64,000 nt of DNA, taken from contig CAMYLK010000001.1 of the NCBI GenBank assembly GCA_947259225.1, positions 1-64,000 of the forward strand, written 5' to 3'. Of this stretch, positions 26,597-37,013 are shown piece after piece (the stretch's first letter is position 1; every line of letters starts with the position of its first letter). The position numbers and the translations under genes are program-made. Below the pieces are notes generated by a model. That model did no database searches, was not told the origin of the DNA, and was given only the letters and a program-made list of their open reading frames with translations. This stretch comes from an uncultured Desulfobulbaceae bacterium (GTDB lineage Bacteria; Desulfobacterota; Desulfobulbia; Desulfobulbales; Desulfobulbaceae).

Positions 26597-28156
26597 ATGT
26601 GGTTTGGTGCAGGCTTTGGATTTCCATTTCACAAGTGCCGCAGATTTCGATCTTCAGGCTTCCTGCGTCTTTTTTCTGTATTTGGCACCCGCAAATCTGA
26701 TAAAATAAAGGAGAAGCCGATTTATGCAGGGAGGTACTGTATTACTCTTCAAACCATTGATAAACTCATCAGGTTCAAGCGTAGAACCAAGCTTTGCTTG
26801 CTGATATGCATGGTCGTGTTGACAGTGAGCGGATTGGCAGCTTTTTCCGGGGATGACCCTTCAAAAACTGCTGTGGTTCTCAATATCAAGGGTGCCATCG
26901 GTCCGGCAGTATCCAATTATGTTGTGCAGGGTCTTTACAAAGCTCAGGACAGCAACGCCGCGGTCGTTATTCTGCAGATGGATACACCCGGCGGTTTCGA
27001 CCACTCCATGCGTGATATCATCAAAAGTATTCTCTCCTCTTCTGTTCCGGTTATCTCGTATGTGGCCCCAGGTGGTTCCCGTGCCGCAAGTGCCGGCACC
27101 TATATCCTGTATGCCAGTCATGTGGCGGCCATGGCTCCGACAACCAATCTGGGTGCTGCAACACCCATACAGGTCGGCGGCATGCCAGGTATGCCGGAGG
27201 AGAAACCTGAACCTTCTGCCACGGAAGATCAGCAAGGGGGGAAAGAGGAAGAACATGTTCCCAAGGGTGCATTGGAGCGCAAGATGATCAATGATGCGGT
27301 AGCCTATATCACGGCTCTGGCAAACAGGCATGGCCGTAATGCCGAATGGGCGGAGAAAGCAGTGCGCGAGGCGGTGAGTCTTTCCGCTCAGGAGGCCATG
27401 GAAATACAAGCCATCGATCTGGTGGCAGTGAACCTTGAAGACCTGCTGCAGCAGGTGGACGGCAGGGAAGTGGTCATGGAAGGAGGCAGAAAAGTTACTC
27501 TCGCCACCAAGGATCTCACCATCACCCGGTTCGAGCCCGACTGGCGGACAAAACTGCTGGCAGTCCTTACCGACCCCAATGTGGCCTATATCCTGATGCT
27601 TCTTGGCATTTACGGCCTGATCTACGAACTGGCCAACCCGGGCTTTGTTCTGCCAGGGGTCGTGGGGGCCATCTGCCTGCTCCTTGCCCTGTATACCTTT
27701 CATATTCTACCGATAAATTACGCAGGACTGGCCCTGATCTTCCTTGGTATCACTTTCATGATTGCCGAGGCCTTTGCCCCCAGTTTCGGTGCACTGGGCA
27801 TTGGCGGTATTGTGGCTTTTGTGGTCGGCTCCATCATCCTGATGGATGAAGAGAGCATGCGCATCTCTATACCTTTGATCGGCGGCACAGCTCTGGCCTC
27901 CGCATGTTTTATTCTGTGGGTGATGGGCATGTTTTATAAAATCAGCAGAAAGAAGGTCTTAACAGGCACAGAAGAGCTGGTCGGCAGCACCGGTGAAGCC
28001 ATGGCAGACTTTACAGGTGAAGGGAGGATCTGGGTCCGTGGTGAATCCTGGCGGGCACTGTCTCAGGCCCCGGTGAAGCAGGGCCAGAAGGTCCGGGTGA
28101 TATCTCAGGACGGATTATTGTTGCAGGTCAAAATATCAGAGGAGGATATGACATGA
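26597..28156 (+). CDS. NfeD-type membrane serine protease (ClpP-like, long form)
   Basis: A long-form NfeD protein: signal segment, a ClpP-like protease domain (about residues 85-320), four or five transmembrane helices, and a C-terminal OB-fold NfeD domain (about 450-519). Catalytic marks are [24 protein letters not shown] with the serine, and the [10 protein letters not shown] segment. Such proteases cut hydrophobic tails of membrane proteins and work with slipins. The first 48 residues from ATG 26597 look non-coding; an in-frame ATT at 26741 preceded by GGGAGG may be the true start. It overlaps the slipin gene by 4 nt. Confidence 0.9.
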   Translation: MWFGAGFGFPFHKCRRFRSSGFLRLFSVFGTRKSDKIKEKPIYAGRYCITLQTIDKLIRFKRRTKLCLLICMVVLTVSGLAAFSGDDPSKTAVVLNIKGAIGPAVSNYVVQGLYKAQDSNAAVVILQMDTPGGFDHSMRDIIKSILSSSVPVISYVAPGGSRAASAGTYILYASHVAAMAPTTNLGAATPIQVGGMPGMPEEKPEPSATEDQQGGKEEEHVPKGALERKMINDAVAYITALANRHGRNAEWAEKAVREAVSLSAQEAMEIQAIDLVAVNLEDLLQQVDGREVVMEGGRKVTLATKDLTITRFEPDWRTKLLAVLTDPNVAYILMLLGIYGLIYELANPGFVLPGVVGAICLLLALYTFHILPINYAGLALIFLGITFMIAEAFAPSFGALGIGGIVAFVVGSIILMDEESMRISIPLIGGTALASACFILWVMGMFYKISRKKVLTGTEELVGSTGEAMADFTGEGRIWVRGESWRALSQAPVKQGQKVRVISQDGLLLQVKISEEDMT

Positions 28157-28911
28157 TTCCCATCCACTTAACGCCTTTTGCTTTCATTCTAATTCTTATT
28201 GTCGGCTTTCTCATTCTGTCGCTCAAAATAGTGCCGGAATATGAGCGGCTGGTGGTCTTTTTCCTCGGGCGTTTCCAGGCGGTCAAGAAACCGGGGTTGC
28301 GGATCGTTGTACCGGGAATTCAGCAGGCTGTCCGCGTTGATCTGCGTGTTATAACCATGGATGTGCCCAGTCAGGATGTCATCTCCCGGGATAATGTCAC
28401 TGTCCGGGTCAATGCGGTTCTCTATTTCCGGGTGGTCGATCCTGAAAAAGCCATCATTCAGGTGGAAGACTATTATAACGCGACCAGTCAGCTCGCTCAG
28501 ACCACCCTGCGCTCGGTTTTGGGCCAGCATGAACTGGACGAGATGTTGTCAGAACGAGAAAAAATGAATGCTGATCTGCAGGAGATAATTGACAAACAGT
28601 CCGATGCCTGGGGCATCAAGGTGACAAATGTCGAGATCAAGCATGTTGACCTCAACGAAAACATGATACGTGCCATTGCCAGACAGGCTGAGGCGGAGCG
28701 TGAGCGCCGTGCCAAGGTGATCCATGCCGAAGGTGAATTGCAGGCCTCTGAGAAACTGCTGGCCGCCGCAAACGTGATATCGGAGAATCCTCAGGCCCTG
28801 CAACTCCGCTATCTGCAGACTTTAAATGATATCTCAAATGAAAACGTTACCACGCTGGTTTTTCCCCTGCCCATAGACCTGATACAGGCAGTTATCAAGA
28901 AAAAAGAGTGA
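28153..28911 (+). CDS. Slipin/stomatin (SPFH) membrane protein, NfeD partner
   Basis: A 252-aa SPFH protein anchored by an N-terminal helix (about residues 5-25). It shows the stomatin pattern: [36 protein letters not shown] strand, [16 protein letters not shown], and an alanine/glutamate-rich coiled coil ([19 protein letters not shown]). Slipins form ring oligomers around membrane domains and are the usual genetic partners of NfeD proteases. ATG overlaps the NfeD stop (ATGA). Role: membrane protein quality control, by family. Confidence 0.93.
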   Translation: MIPIHLTPFAFILILIVGFLILSLKIVPEYERLVVFFLGRFQAVKKPGLRIVVPGIQQAVRVDLRVITMDVPSQDVISRDNVTVRVNAVLYFRVVDPEKAIIQVEDYYNATSQLAQTTLRSVLGQHELDEMLSEREKMNADLQEIIDKQSDAWGIKVTNVEIKHVDLNENMIRAIARQAEAERERRAKVIHAEGELQASEKLLAAANVISENPQALQLRYLQTLNDISNENVTTLVFPLPIDLIQAVIKKKE

Positions 28912-28967
28912 CCGGTTTAACGTTGAAATCCTGTCTAAAAGCCCCAGGGTGAGAGTACAGGTTTATT

Positions 28968-29210
28968 TTACAATCGCGGATCGATGTTTCCCGGTCCACC
29001 GCAATCAGGTGTATAACAGGTGACATTTTTAAATTCGCATTTCTGGTTGCAGCCCGGGCATGTGTTCGGGGGGGTAGCTGCCGTGAGCAGAAACCCGCAG
29101 CTGCCGCACTTCCAGTAGGTCTGACCGCAGCTGGGACAGAGGGCAGCTTTTTCATGTTCAGGGACGGGTTGACCGCAGTTCAAACATTTTTTTTCAGTTG
29201 TATCTGCCAT
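28968..29210 (-). CDS. Small zinc-ribbon protein
   Basis: An 80-aa protein with CLNCGQ, CPSCGQ, CGSCGF and CPGC pairs, then a C-terminal segment CEFKNVTCYTPDCGGPGNIDPRL-like, given here by its Cys residues near 58, 65 and 70. Repeated CxxC knuckles point to one or two rubredoxin-like metal sites. No signal peptide or membrane part. It is convergent with the slipin gene. I recognise the type of zinc-ribbon protein frequent in anaerobes but not a function. Confidence 0.75.
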   Translation of the reverse strand: MADTTEKKCLNCGQPVPEHEKAALCPSCGQTYWKCGSCGFLLTAATPPNTCPGCNQKCEFKNVTCYTPDCGGPGNIDPRL

Positions 29211-29743
29211 GGTTCTACCTCCGGGTTAAAAAGAAGGGATGAGTATTTAATGTTTTACATATAATACCAGATAATCTTTTTTTTTAGAAAGAAAAGGGGA
29301 GGTCAACATTCTAAAGGGCTTTTGTAAAAGAAATTATCCCCTTGCCAGTGCCTTTTCCAAATTCCGGAAGCTTTTTAACACGAAAAAGAGCAAGTCGATG
29401 GCATGGTACTAACATTGTTGCGGGTCAGATTTACAACAAACAGAAAATTTCTGAGATGTTTGCAATGAAATACGGGTACCTCAGAGTTACTGGATTATCA
29501 AGGTGAAACGCTACGTTATTGAGTTGGAGAAAGAGAGAACAGCACTGCGAATGCAAAGTGTATACAAAGAGGATAATTTGATTTGTCGGATTGTATATTA
29601 TAACCTTAAATCTATAAGCAGTTCGCAAATTTCTGTTTACAGTTTAATTTATAGGTTTTATTCAATGACAGTTTTTTAAACGGCGAGTGCATGTATTATC
29701 CACTGCCTAGTTGATCTGGATTAAAAGTTGCATCAAAAAAGTC
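29211..29743. other. Intergenic region, no gene seen
   Basis: About 530 bases of AT-rich sequence between divergent genes. No reading frame with a ribosome binding site or recognisable protein is present, and no tRNA or strong hairpin was found. It should carry the promoter of the sigma-54 regulator at 29744. Confidence 0.55.
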
Positions 29744-31156
29744 ATGGCTAGAATTATTATCATAGATGATGATGAGTTACTGTGTGAGACACTGATCGAT
29801 TTGCTGACGCGGAAAGGTCACACCGTGTCAAGTGCCTTTACTATCTCTGAAGCCTTGGAAAAATGCGCTACTGAACCTTTTGACGTCGTTTTTCTTGATG
29901 TGCGTATGCCTGACGGTGACGGCCTAAAGATAATACCGGAGTTGAAAAAAGCACCATCCGATCCTGAAATAATTATCATGACCGGCCAGGGTGATCCCGG
30001 GGGTGCTGAAATTGCCATAAAGAGCGGTGCCTGGTGCTACCTTGAAAAATCATCAATCACTAGGGAGTTGATCCTGCCCCTGACCCGCGCTCTGCAGTAC
30101 CGTGAGGAAAAGGCACGTACAATCCCTCTCAGGGTCCTGCGCCGTGAACAGATTATAGGAAGCAGTCCGCAACTGAACAAAAGTCTTGATCTGCTTGCAA
30201 AAGCAACAGGCAGTGATGTTAATGTCATGATTACCGGGGAGACGGGTACTGGAAAGGAAGTTTTTGCAAGTACAATCCACAATAATAGTCCCAGAGCGGA
30301 AGAGGGAAGTTTCGTGGTTGTTGATTGTGCCGCTCTGACGGAAACACTCGTTGAAAGTATACTGTTCGGCCACGCCAAAGGGGCTTTCACCGGGGCGGAC
30401 AGGCAGAACACAGGCCTCATCCTGCAGGCTGACAAGGGAACTCTTTTTCTTGACGAAATTGGGGAGCTGCCCCTGAGTGTACAGAAATCATTTTTACGGG
30501 TTCTTCAGGAACGAAGCTTTCGGCCGGTTGGAGGTTCTACAGAGGAAAAGAGTGATTTCCGTTTGATAGCTGCGACTAACAGGGACCTGGATGCCATGAC
30601 TGAAAGCGGCAGGTTCCGGGAGGACCTCCTTTACCGGCTCCGTTCACTGGTCATTGATCTGCCCCCATTAAGAGAAAGAGGGGGTGATATTTTTGAACTT
30701 GCCAGCTATTTTGTCAATATGCTCAGTCTTAGGTACGGTCAGAAACGGAAAAATTTTTCTCCTGAATTTATTGAGGCCCTGAACAGTTATAGATGGCCCG
30801 GTAACGTTCGCGAATTATTTCAGGCCATGGACAGGGTATTTGCTACGGCTATAGACAGTCCAACCTTCCATACCACCCATTTGCCTGAAGAAATCAGGAT
30901 TGACCTGGCCAAATCTAGCCTTAAAGGTGGTCACCACCATTATGCCGACGGCTGGGATGGGTACCGTACGAACGGGTTGACCAGTTGGAAAGAGTATAAA
31001 TATGAGGTTGAGTACGATTATCTTCAGCGGCTCCTTGCGTTGACAGATAATAATATAACCGAAGCATGCCGGATATCCGGACTGTCGCGGGCCCGTATGT
31101 ACCAGCTGATAAGCAAGCACAAACATCAGACTTCGTCTGAAAATCCAACCGAGTGA
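29744..31156 (+). CDS. Sigma-54-dependent response regulator (NtrC family)
   Basis: A 470-aa activator: receiver (about 1-120; acceptor Asp in VFLDVRMPDGDG), AAA+ domain (about 142-370; Walker A GETGTGKE, the sigma-54 contact loop GAFTGA, LFLDEIGELPL, arginine fingers in FREDLLYRL), and a Fis-type helix-turn-helix at the C-terminus (NNITEACRISGLSRARMYQLI). The ATG at 29744 (MARIIIIDDDE) is preferred since receivers begin there. It lies 58 nt before a hybrid histidine kinase gene, its likely partner. Targets are unknown. Confidence 0.93.
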   Translation: MARIIIIDDDELLCETLIDLLTRKGHTVSSAFTISEALEKCATEPFDVVFLDVRMPDGDGLKIIPELKKAPSDPEIIIMTGQGDPGGAEIAIKSGAWCYLEKSSITRELILPLTRALQYREEKARTIPLRVLRREQIIGSSPQLNKSLDLLAKATGSDVNVMITGETGTGKEVFASTIHNNSPRAEEGSFVVVDCAALTETLVESILFGHAKGAFTGADRQNTGLILQADKGTLFLDEIGELPLSVQKSFLRVLQERSFRPVGGSTEEKSDFRLIAATNRDLDAMTESGRFREDLLYRLRSLVIDLPPLRERGGDIFELASYFVNMLSLRYGQKRKNFSPEFIEALNSYRWPGNVRELFQAMDRVFATAIDSPTFHTTHLPEEIRIDLAKSSLKGGHHHYADGWDGYRTNGLTSWKEYKYEVEYDYLQRLLALTDNNITEACRISGLSRARMYQLISKHKHQTSSENPTE

Positions 31157-31214
31157 ATTTATTTTCGACACTGGAATGATTCTGGTCATAATTTTGCATT
31201 TCTATTTTTTTTAA

Positions 31215-33080
31215 ATGAAATGCAAAAGGACAATCATTTCCGATTCAATCCGACGCATTTCAATAATATTGACACAGAGTATGAACGAATCAGCAAAATC
31301 AACATGCTTTATTAACGTCGGGCGGTCTTTTCTGGTGGTGGCGGCAGTGTGGTCACTCCTTGTAGTTCTCCTGTTCCTGATGGGCGTCTGGGGAGAGCCC
31401 CGGAATTTCTTGATATATGCTTTGGGTATTGTCTGGCTGCTTGGCCTTTTTTTTCTGGCATATGGCGCAAGGAGAATTTCCAGGTGTATCGGTGAGGTAA
31501 GGCAGATAACGGAAGAGCTTTTCGGCAAGGAAATTGAGAGGCTTCGCCATAAAGCAAGGTTCGAAGCAATATTCAATGCCATATCAGATGCGGTTGTCTT
31601 CGTTGACACTGGTAATCACATTGTCATGACCAACCCGGCTTTTACCCAATTGACCGGGTATAGTTTTGGGGATATCAAGGGATTAACGCCTGATTTTCTA
31701 TATGCTGACCCAAAATCTTTGCAGGAACTCCAAAGAAAAAGATTTGATAACAAGGGTAATCTGCGTCAATCGGTTTGTGAACTGGACTTCAAGTTGAATG
31801 ACGGTACAGTCATCCCGACTGAAACCCTGGGAACCCATGTGTTTGGTGAGGATGGCGAAGTGATCGGTTTTCTTTCTGTTTCGCGGGACATAACAAGGCG
31901 CAGGACAACTGAAAAGGAAAAAGAAAAACTTGAAGCTAAACTCAGGCAGTCGTACAAAATGGAAGCAATCGGCACGCTGGCCGGTGGTATCGCCCATGAC
32001 TTCAATAATATTCTGGGTATATTATCCATTAATACGGATATGGCCCTGGAGGATATACCCGAGGGAAACCCGGCCAGAAAAAATATTGAGCGTATTATCC
32101 AGGCATCCGGGCGGGCCCGGGACCTGGTGAGGCAGATACTTGCATACAGCCGAAGAGTTGACCAGAAGCTCATTCCGCTAATGCCGGGTGCACTGATAAA
32201 AGAATCACTGCAGCTTCTTCGCTCATCAACTCCATCGACGGTGAATATTGTCAAGAATGTTAACGATGATTTTCATTCTATCCTGATGGATCCTGCCCAG
32301 ATTCAACAGATGATGATGAACCTGTTTTCCAATGCACTGCGTGCTATGAATGATAAAGGGACCCTTGAAGTAACCGGGGAGACAGTTGAGCTGGATAAAG
32401 CCGATATTGCCCACCAGAAAGAGCTTGATCCCGGACTCTATTTCAAGCTGAGTGTCAGTGATACGGGTGCCGGTATGGATCAAGCGGTTCAGGAGCGGAT
32501 ATTTGACCCTTTCTTTACAACCGAAGAGCCAGGAAACGGTATGGGAATGGGACTGTCAACGGTTATGGGTATCGTCAAGGGCCACGGGGGTATGATAACA
32601 GTCGTAAGTGCGCCGGACATGGGGACAACTTTTAATATCTTTTTTCCTGTTGTAAAATTGGAAGAGGACCAGGCGGAAGCCGTTGAGTTATTGCCCGGCA
32701 ATGAACGTATTCTGCTTCTTGACGATGAAGATATGCTCATAGAAATGACAAGCATGTATCTTCAGCGACAGGGGTATCAGGTTATGGAGAAAACTAGTAG
32801 CCTGGCCGCCTTTGAAACTTTTAAATCAAGACCTGATGAATTTGATATTGTAGTAATGGATCAGACCATGCCGGAAATGAACGGTACTGAGTTGGCGGTT
32901 GAAATCCTTAAAATCAGGCCTGATATACCTATAATTCTTATTTCAGGATACAGTAAAAAGATATCCAGGAAAGAAGTTGAAGGACTGGGAATCAGGGAGT
33001 TTTTATACAAGCCGTTTGACGGAAGAACTCTGGTACATACAATCAGAAAGGTACTTGATGAAGAATCAGGATTTATTTAA
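31215..33080 (+). CDS. Membrane PAS hybrid histidine kinase
   Basis: A 621-aa sensor kinase with two membrane helices (about 38-60 and 66-85), no large periplasmic loop, a PAS domain (about 115-235), a HisKA domain with the phospho-histidine in GGIAHDFNNILG (about residue 261), a HATPase domain (NLFSNALRAM, DTGAGMD, GMGMGLSTV), and a C-terminal receiver (about 495-615; VVMDQTMPEMNG). The H-box HDFNN form is typical of NtrB-like kinases working with sigma-54 regulators. The start is unsure: ATG 31215 or ATG 31281. It pairs with the regulator just upstream. Confidence 0.93.
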   Translation: MKCKRTIISDSIRRISIILTQSMNESAKSTCFINVGRSFLVVAAVWSLLVVLLFLMGVWGEPRNFLIYALGIVWLLGLFFLAYGARRISRCIGEVRQITEELFGKEIERLRHKARFEAIFNAISDAVVFVDTGNHIVMTNPAFTQLTGYSFGDIKGLTPDFLYADPKSLQELQRKRFDNKGNLRQSVCELDFKLNDGTVIPTETLGTHVFGEDGEVIGFLSVSRDITRRRTTEKEKEKLEAKLRQSYKMEAIGTLAGGIAHDFNNILGILSINTDMALEDIPEGNPARKNIERIIQASGRARDLVRQILAYSRRVDQKLIPLMPGALIKESLQLLRSSTPSTVNIVKNVNDDFHSILMDPAQIQQMMMNLFSNALRAMNDKGTLEVTGETVELDKADIAHQKELDPGLYFKLSVSDTGAGMDQAVQERIFDPFFTTEEPGNGMGMGLSTVMGIVKGHGGMITVVSAPDMGTTFNIFFPVVKLEEDQAEAVELLPGNERILLLDDEDMLIEMTSMYLQRQGYQVMEKTSSLAAFETFKSRPDEFDIVVMDQTMPEMNGTELAVEILKIRPDIPIILISGYSKKISRKEVEGLGIREFLYKPFDGRTLVHTIRKVLDEESGFI

Positions 33081-33189
33081 CTCGACATTCTTAATTCAAA
33101 ACCTCAAATTCCAAAATTAAAATCCAACTTAGTATACCTTTTTTCCTGTCCTGCGGCCTGAATCCCTCCAACTGTCATCTTTTCAACCG

Positions 33190-33221
33190 CTGTCCAGGAA
33201 ACTGGACAGGTCTACTTTTTC
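33190..33221 (+). terminator. Intrinsic terminator after the hybrid kinase gene
   Basis: CTGTCCAG (33190-33197) and CTGGACAG (33202-33209) form a perfect 8-bp stem with a GAAA loop, followed within 6 nt by TTTTT. It lies 110 nt after the kinase stop on the same strand. Confidence 0.7.
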
Positions 33222-33647
33222 AGACAAAGAGATATTTTGTAATAATTTCAGTAATATGAATGGAGCGAGGTGCTTCTTCCGTCACATGCCCCTTCAACTA
33301 CAATATGTATTTTTGTTCCCCTAAATGATGATATCCTCGCATGGTGTAACAATTTTTCTTTATATTTTAACAAGTTAGTGTTGTTTAGTGCTGTTCTGGC
33401 ATACATGTTGCTAAATATGAAGATTATAAGGTATGAAAAAAAATATTTTCAGTTACCCTAAATGCCTGCATGCCTCGTCATGAATTCCTGCTTCACCCAC
33501 CAGGGATTCTGGCGGGGCATAGGCTGCGCCCATTAAGCCAAAAATTGTTTACATTCAAATTCAATACCTTCCTTGAAGTTAAGTTGAAGAATCTGTCTAA
33601 ATAAAATCAGAGAAGGATAATTGCATTGACCCCCATAGCTGGCAAAT

Positions 33648-33687
33648 ACCTCTGTTTCAGTGGTCGGCAACTAACTGAGACAGAGGT
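33648..33687. repeat. 14-bp hairpin upstream of the Tat remnant
   Basis: ACCTCTGTTTCAGT (33648-33661) pairs with ACTGAGACAGAGGT (33674-33687) with one G-T wobble and a 12-nt loop. It lies about 100 nt before the broken Tat leader. No T-run follows, so it may be a leader structure or an operator rather than a terminator. Confidence 0.5.
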
Positions 33688-33790
33688 GTTTCCGCTCCTT
33701 TATAAAAACCCTGGATATAAATAGACATTGGTTTTACCGGTAATTGTAAAATCCAAAAAAAGAGAACAAAAGCTGAAGGAGTAGAAAAGC

Positions 33791-33934
33791 ATGACAAGCC
33801 GAAGAGATTTTTTTTAAACAGGTGTATGTTCAGCCATTGCCGATGCAGCAGCAACAGCTGGTCTGTCTGCGCTAACTACCACAGAGGAATTAGCTTCGGT
33901 CGGCCCTACCCAGGTAAGCCATCCGTATTGCTGA
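33791..33934 (+). pseudogene. Remnant of a Tat-exported protein: signal peptide with a nonsense codon
   Basis: A good ribosome binding site (GAAGGAG, about 11 nt upstream) precedes ATG 33791. The frame reads MTSRRDFF, then TAA at 33815-33817, then TGVCSAIADAAATAGLSALT and on to TGA at 33932. With a Lys codon AAA instead of TAA this would be a twin-arginine leader (SRRDFFK followed by a hydrophobic Ala-rich segment). One base change explains the stop. No mature domain follows before the next TGA, so the gene is broken and truncated. Tat leaders of this form are common on redox enzymes, but the identity is lost. Confidence 0.6.
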
Positions 33935-34222
33935 TTGCTTTTAACCTGCAGCTTAATTAATTTTACAAACTTTACATACTGTTTACCTCTAGCTCATCCT
34001 GCACCATCCTTCCTCTGGCATTCATCTTCAATGCTTCCTTCTCCACCCTTTAGCGCTTAGTTACAATTTCGTAGTAAAGAAAAATCTTATGTGATAACAT
34101 GTAATATGTAACTCCAGATGAACTCTGGTGTAGAGAGTTGCTCAGCTGAGTTTGTTTTGCGTCGCAAGCCGCAATCATCATATTTTTAGCCTCTTCAGTT
34201 CGATGAAAGAAAGGGAAGAACT

Positions 34223-36469
34223 ATGAAATCCGTCAACAAAAAAAAACAAACCATTCTCGTCATAGATGATGACGAATCCATGTGCGATCTCGTCGCCAGG
34301 TATTTGCAGGCTTTAGGCTATATAACCCTTACAGCCGATGACGGTAAAGCCGGCCTTATGCAGTTCGAAGAAAAAAAACCCGATCTCGTCCTTCTGGACC
34401 TGAGTATGCCGGGAATGGACGGTTTTCAAGTATTGGAAGTAATGCAGGAAAAGATTATCGATACCCCTGTGATAATAATTTCCGGCGTAGGCACAGAGAA
34501 GGATACCACCCGGGCCCTTAAGCTCGGGGCCTGGGATTATATCACTAAACCATTCAAGGAACTCGACATCCTGAGGCATTCCGTGGAGACTTCCCTGGAA
34601 AGGTCTGCTTTGCAGGAAGAGTACAAGAAGCTCCAGGAGGGGCAGCCCCGGGCAGTAAGGAGAGAAGACTCCGATCTGGAAAAAAGGACTGTTGAGCTGG
34701 AACGGGCCTACAGTGTTCTGGAACGTGAGGTTCAGGAACGTAAACGGGCTGAGAAAGCCATAGAAAGTGAACGGACTTATATGCAAACCGTCATTGACGG
34801 TGTCGGACATCCGGCAATGATAGTCCTCCCGGATAAAAGTGTAATGATGATGAACGAGGCAGGTCTGGCTATGCTGCCAAGTAGCTATGTCGGACAGGAC
34901 AATGTCTATTGCTACCAGGCGTACCGGCAATCCAACAGGCCTTGCAGTGGCGAGGACCATAGGTGTGTTCTGGATGAACTGATAAAGACCGGCGAAGCGG
35001 CAATCTGCAAACACAAAGATATCCTGGAAAACGGTGATGAACGAATTTTTGAACTGGAAGCCTCACCACTGTGGAACGAGGATGGCACCCTGCATGGTTT
35101 TCTGGAAGTGGTACGCAATATCAGTGAAGATCTGAGCATGGAGGGCCAATTGCGGGAGCACCAGGAACGCCTTTATCACCTTGTTCATCACGACACCCTC
35201 ACCAGTCTTCCCAACAGGTTATTGCTGCAGGATCGTCTGCAGCGCATGATGGTCAAGGCAAATAGGACCAAAACCAATGTGGCGATGATTTTTCTTGACC
35301 TGGACAGATTTAAGAATGTCAATGAGACGTTGGGGCATGATGTGGGCGACAAGCTCCTGATCACCGTTGGTAACACTCTGGAAGGCTGTGTTCGTAAAAG
35401 CGACACCGTGGCCCGTATGGGTGGTGATGAATTCGCAGTTATCCTCGATGATCTGAAGGACGTTAAATTTGCCGCTGTGGTGGCCAGAAAAATACTGCAG
35501 GCATTGTCAAAACCGATCTTTGTGGATGAATACGAACTTTATGCCACCTGCAGCATTGGCATCAGTGTCTTCCCAAGTGACAGCGACAACGTGGAAGGTA
35601 TTATGCGTTGTGCCGATACAGCATTGTACCGGGCAAAGGAGGCAGGTAAAAACAACTACCAGTTTTATACCAGTGACATGAATACCAGGGCATTCGAGTT
35701 CCTGCTTCTGGAAGCCGGGCTGCGCAAAGCTTTAAGCAATGATGAACTGGTAGCGTATTACCAGCCGCAGATGGACTTGTGGAATAACAAGCTGATTGGT
35801 ATGGAAGCATTACTGCGCTGGAAACATCCTGAAAAAGGTATGGTTTCGCCCGGTGACTTTATACCTCTGGCAGAAGAAACCGGGCTTATCGATCCCATAG
35901 GTGAGTGGGTTCTCCGCGAAGCCTGTATCCAGAACAAGGCATGGCAGGATGAAGGTTACCCCCCGGTCAGTGTTTCGGTCAACATGTCGGGCCGTCAGTT
36001 CCGGCGCAAGGATATTGTTGAACTGGTGGCTTCGATCCTTGAGGAAACCAGTCTGGAACCCCAGTATCTGGAATTGGAGCTCACAGAGTCAATCATTATG
36101 CACGATGTGGAGTCCACCATCAACACCCTGAAAGGGTTGAAAAAGATGGGAGTTAAACTGGCCATTGACGATTTCGGAACTGGTTACTCCTCCTTGGCCT
36201 ATCTCAAGCTGTTCCCCATTGACCACCTGAAGATTGACCGCTCCTTTGTGTTTAATATTTCCAGCGACGCGAACGATGCCGCTATTGCTAACTCTGTAGT
36301 GGTTCTGGCGCACAGCATGAACCTGAAAGTAGTTGCGGAAGGGGTCGAAACAGCGGAGCAGCTTGAAATTCTGCGCAAGCAGGGTTGTGATTATGTGCAG
36401 GGGTACTTTTTCAGCAAACCGCTTTCTGCAAAGGAATTTGTTCCGTTTTTTGAACCCATTTTCCGGTGA
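34223..36469 (+). CDS. Response regulator with PAS, GGDEF and EAL domains
   Basis: A 748-aa c-di-GMP regulator: receiver (about 8-125; LVLLDLSMPGMDG), a coiled-coil linker (about 150-180), PAS (about 185-300), GGDEF (about 325-485; intact MGGDEF near residue 400 with RKSD I-site upstream), and EAL (about 500-748; GMEALLRWKHP, ELTESIIM, DDFGTGYSSLAYL, KIDRSFV, AEGVET). Both enzyme sites look intact, so it may make and hydrolyse c-di-GMP, with the receiver setting the balance. No kinase gene is adjacent; the hybrid kinase at 31215 is the nearest. AGGGAAG-type site precedes the ATG. Confidence 0.95.
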   Translation: MKSVNKKKQTILVIDDDESMCDLVARYLQALGYITLTADDGKAGLMQFEEKKPDLVLLDLSMPGMDGFQVLEVMQEKIIDTPVIIISGVGTEKDTTRALKLGAWDYITKPFKELDILRHSVETSLERSALQEEYKKLQEGQPRAVRREDSDLEKRTVELERAYSVLEREVQERKRAEKAIESERTYMQTVIDGVGHPAMIVLPDKSVMMMNEAGLAMLPSSYVGQDNVYCYQAYRQSNRPCSGEDHRCVLDELIKTGEAAICKHKDILENGDERIFELEASPLWNEDGTLHGFLEVVRNISEDLSMEGQLREHQERLYHLVHHDTLTSLPNRLLLQDRLQRMMVKANRTKTNVAMIFLDLDRFKNVNETLGHDVGDKLLITVGNTLEGCVRKSDTVARMGGDEFAVILDDLKDVKFAAVVARKILQALSKPIFVDEYELYATCSIGISVFPSDSDNVEGIMRCADTALYRAKEAGKNNYQFYTSDMNTRAFEFLLLEAGLRKALSNDELVAYYQPQMDLWNNKLIGMEALLRWKHPEKGMVSPGDFIPLAEETGLIDPIGEWVLREACIQNKAWQDEGYPPVSVSVNMSGRQFRRKDIVELVASILEETSLEPQYLELELTESIIMHDVESTINTLKGLKKMGVKLAIDDFGTGYSSLAYLKLFPIDHLKIDRSFVFNISSDANDAAIANSVVVLAHSMNLKVVAEGVETAEQLEILRKQGCDYVQGYFFSKPLSAKEFVPFFEPIFR

Positions 36470-37013
36470 TAAAAAGTTGTTTGGGTATGTAAAATTTCTC
36501 TTCAACACTCGGGCCGGAATAAAGGAGACGGTTAAAATGACTCCACCATATAGTACCATTCTTCCGGTATTTCTGAGGTCTGCAAAAGTAAAAACCCCGG
36601 ATGTAAGCCAAAACAGCCGGGGTAATATTGAGGGCGCTGTTAGAAGAAGGAGAAATGAAAGCAAAATAAAATTACAGCTTTGTAGCTTAAAATCTAACAG
36701 CAAGATCACCATGCCACATCGTGACACATAGGTCAAGAGGGAAAGTTAAGAAAAAGATGTCCTGTCTGTAGTTAATCATTCAAGACATTTTTAAAAAGTA
36801 CAATACCTTACTTATGCTTCCCGAATAAATACATGTCTCAGCAAGATGACAACCCATGCGTTGGTTTTCCAGGTTCATGATTAAGCGTTGAGGCTTGCGG
36901 GATTATTTGAGGATACATTAAGTGGCAGTTTCCTATCCCTGATGGCTGATGAAGAAAAGAGATTACTTGTGCAGTTAACCGTAAGATTGCAGGCACATTG
37001 AGTAGCGATGGTG
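36470..37013. other. Intergenic region with a possible small ORF
   Basis: About 540 bases between the GGDEF-EAL gene and a convergent methyltransferase gene. It contains one possible short gene with a ribosome binding site (36537-36731) and a 7-bp ACCCCGG/CCGGGGT hairpin at 36594-36623 inside it. Nothing else is recognised. Confidence 0.5.
36537..36731 (+). CDS. Possible small protein of 64 aa
   Basis: ATG 36537 is preceded by AAAGGAGACGG at suitable distance. The 64-aa product is basic (RRRRNESK in the middle) with no membrane segment and no known motif. It follows the GGDEF-EAL gene by 67 nt. A GC-rich hairpin falls inside it, which argues against strong coding constraint. It may be a real small gene or chance. 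Confidence 0.25.
   Translation: MTPPYSTILPVFLRSAKVKTPDVSQNSRGNIEGAVRRRRNESKIKLQLCSLKSNSKITMPHRDT

Larger units (their letters stand above)
33081..34222. other. Gene-poor region with terminator, hairpin and a broken Tat leader
   Basis: About 1.1 kb with no intact gene. It holds a terminator (33190-33221), a long hairpin (33648-33687) and a Tat signal-peptide remnant (33791-33934), each listed separately. The rest is AT-rich and shows no further homology that I can recognise. It looks like a decayed locus. Confidence 0.6.

Noticed and set aside
26226..26708. 160-codon plus-strand frame
   Set aside because: It runs opposite to the well-supported two-CW gene and its composition mirrors that gene.
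36594..36623. ACCCCGG/CCGGGGT hairpin as terminator of the GGDEF-EAL gene
   Set aside because: No T-run follows; it is only noted as a weak hairpin.
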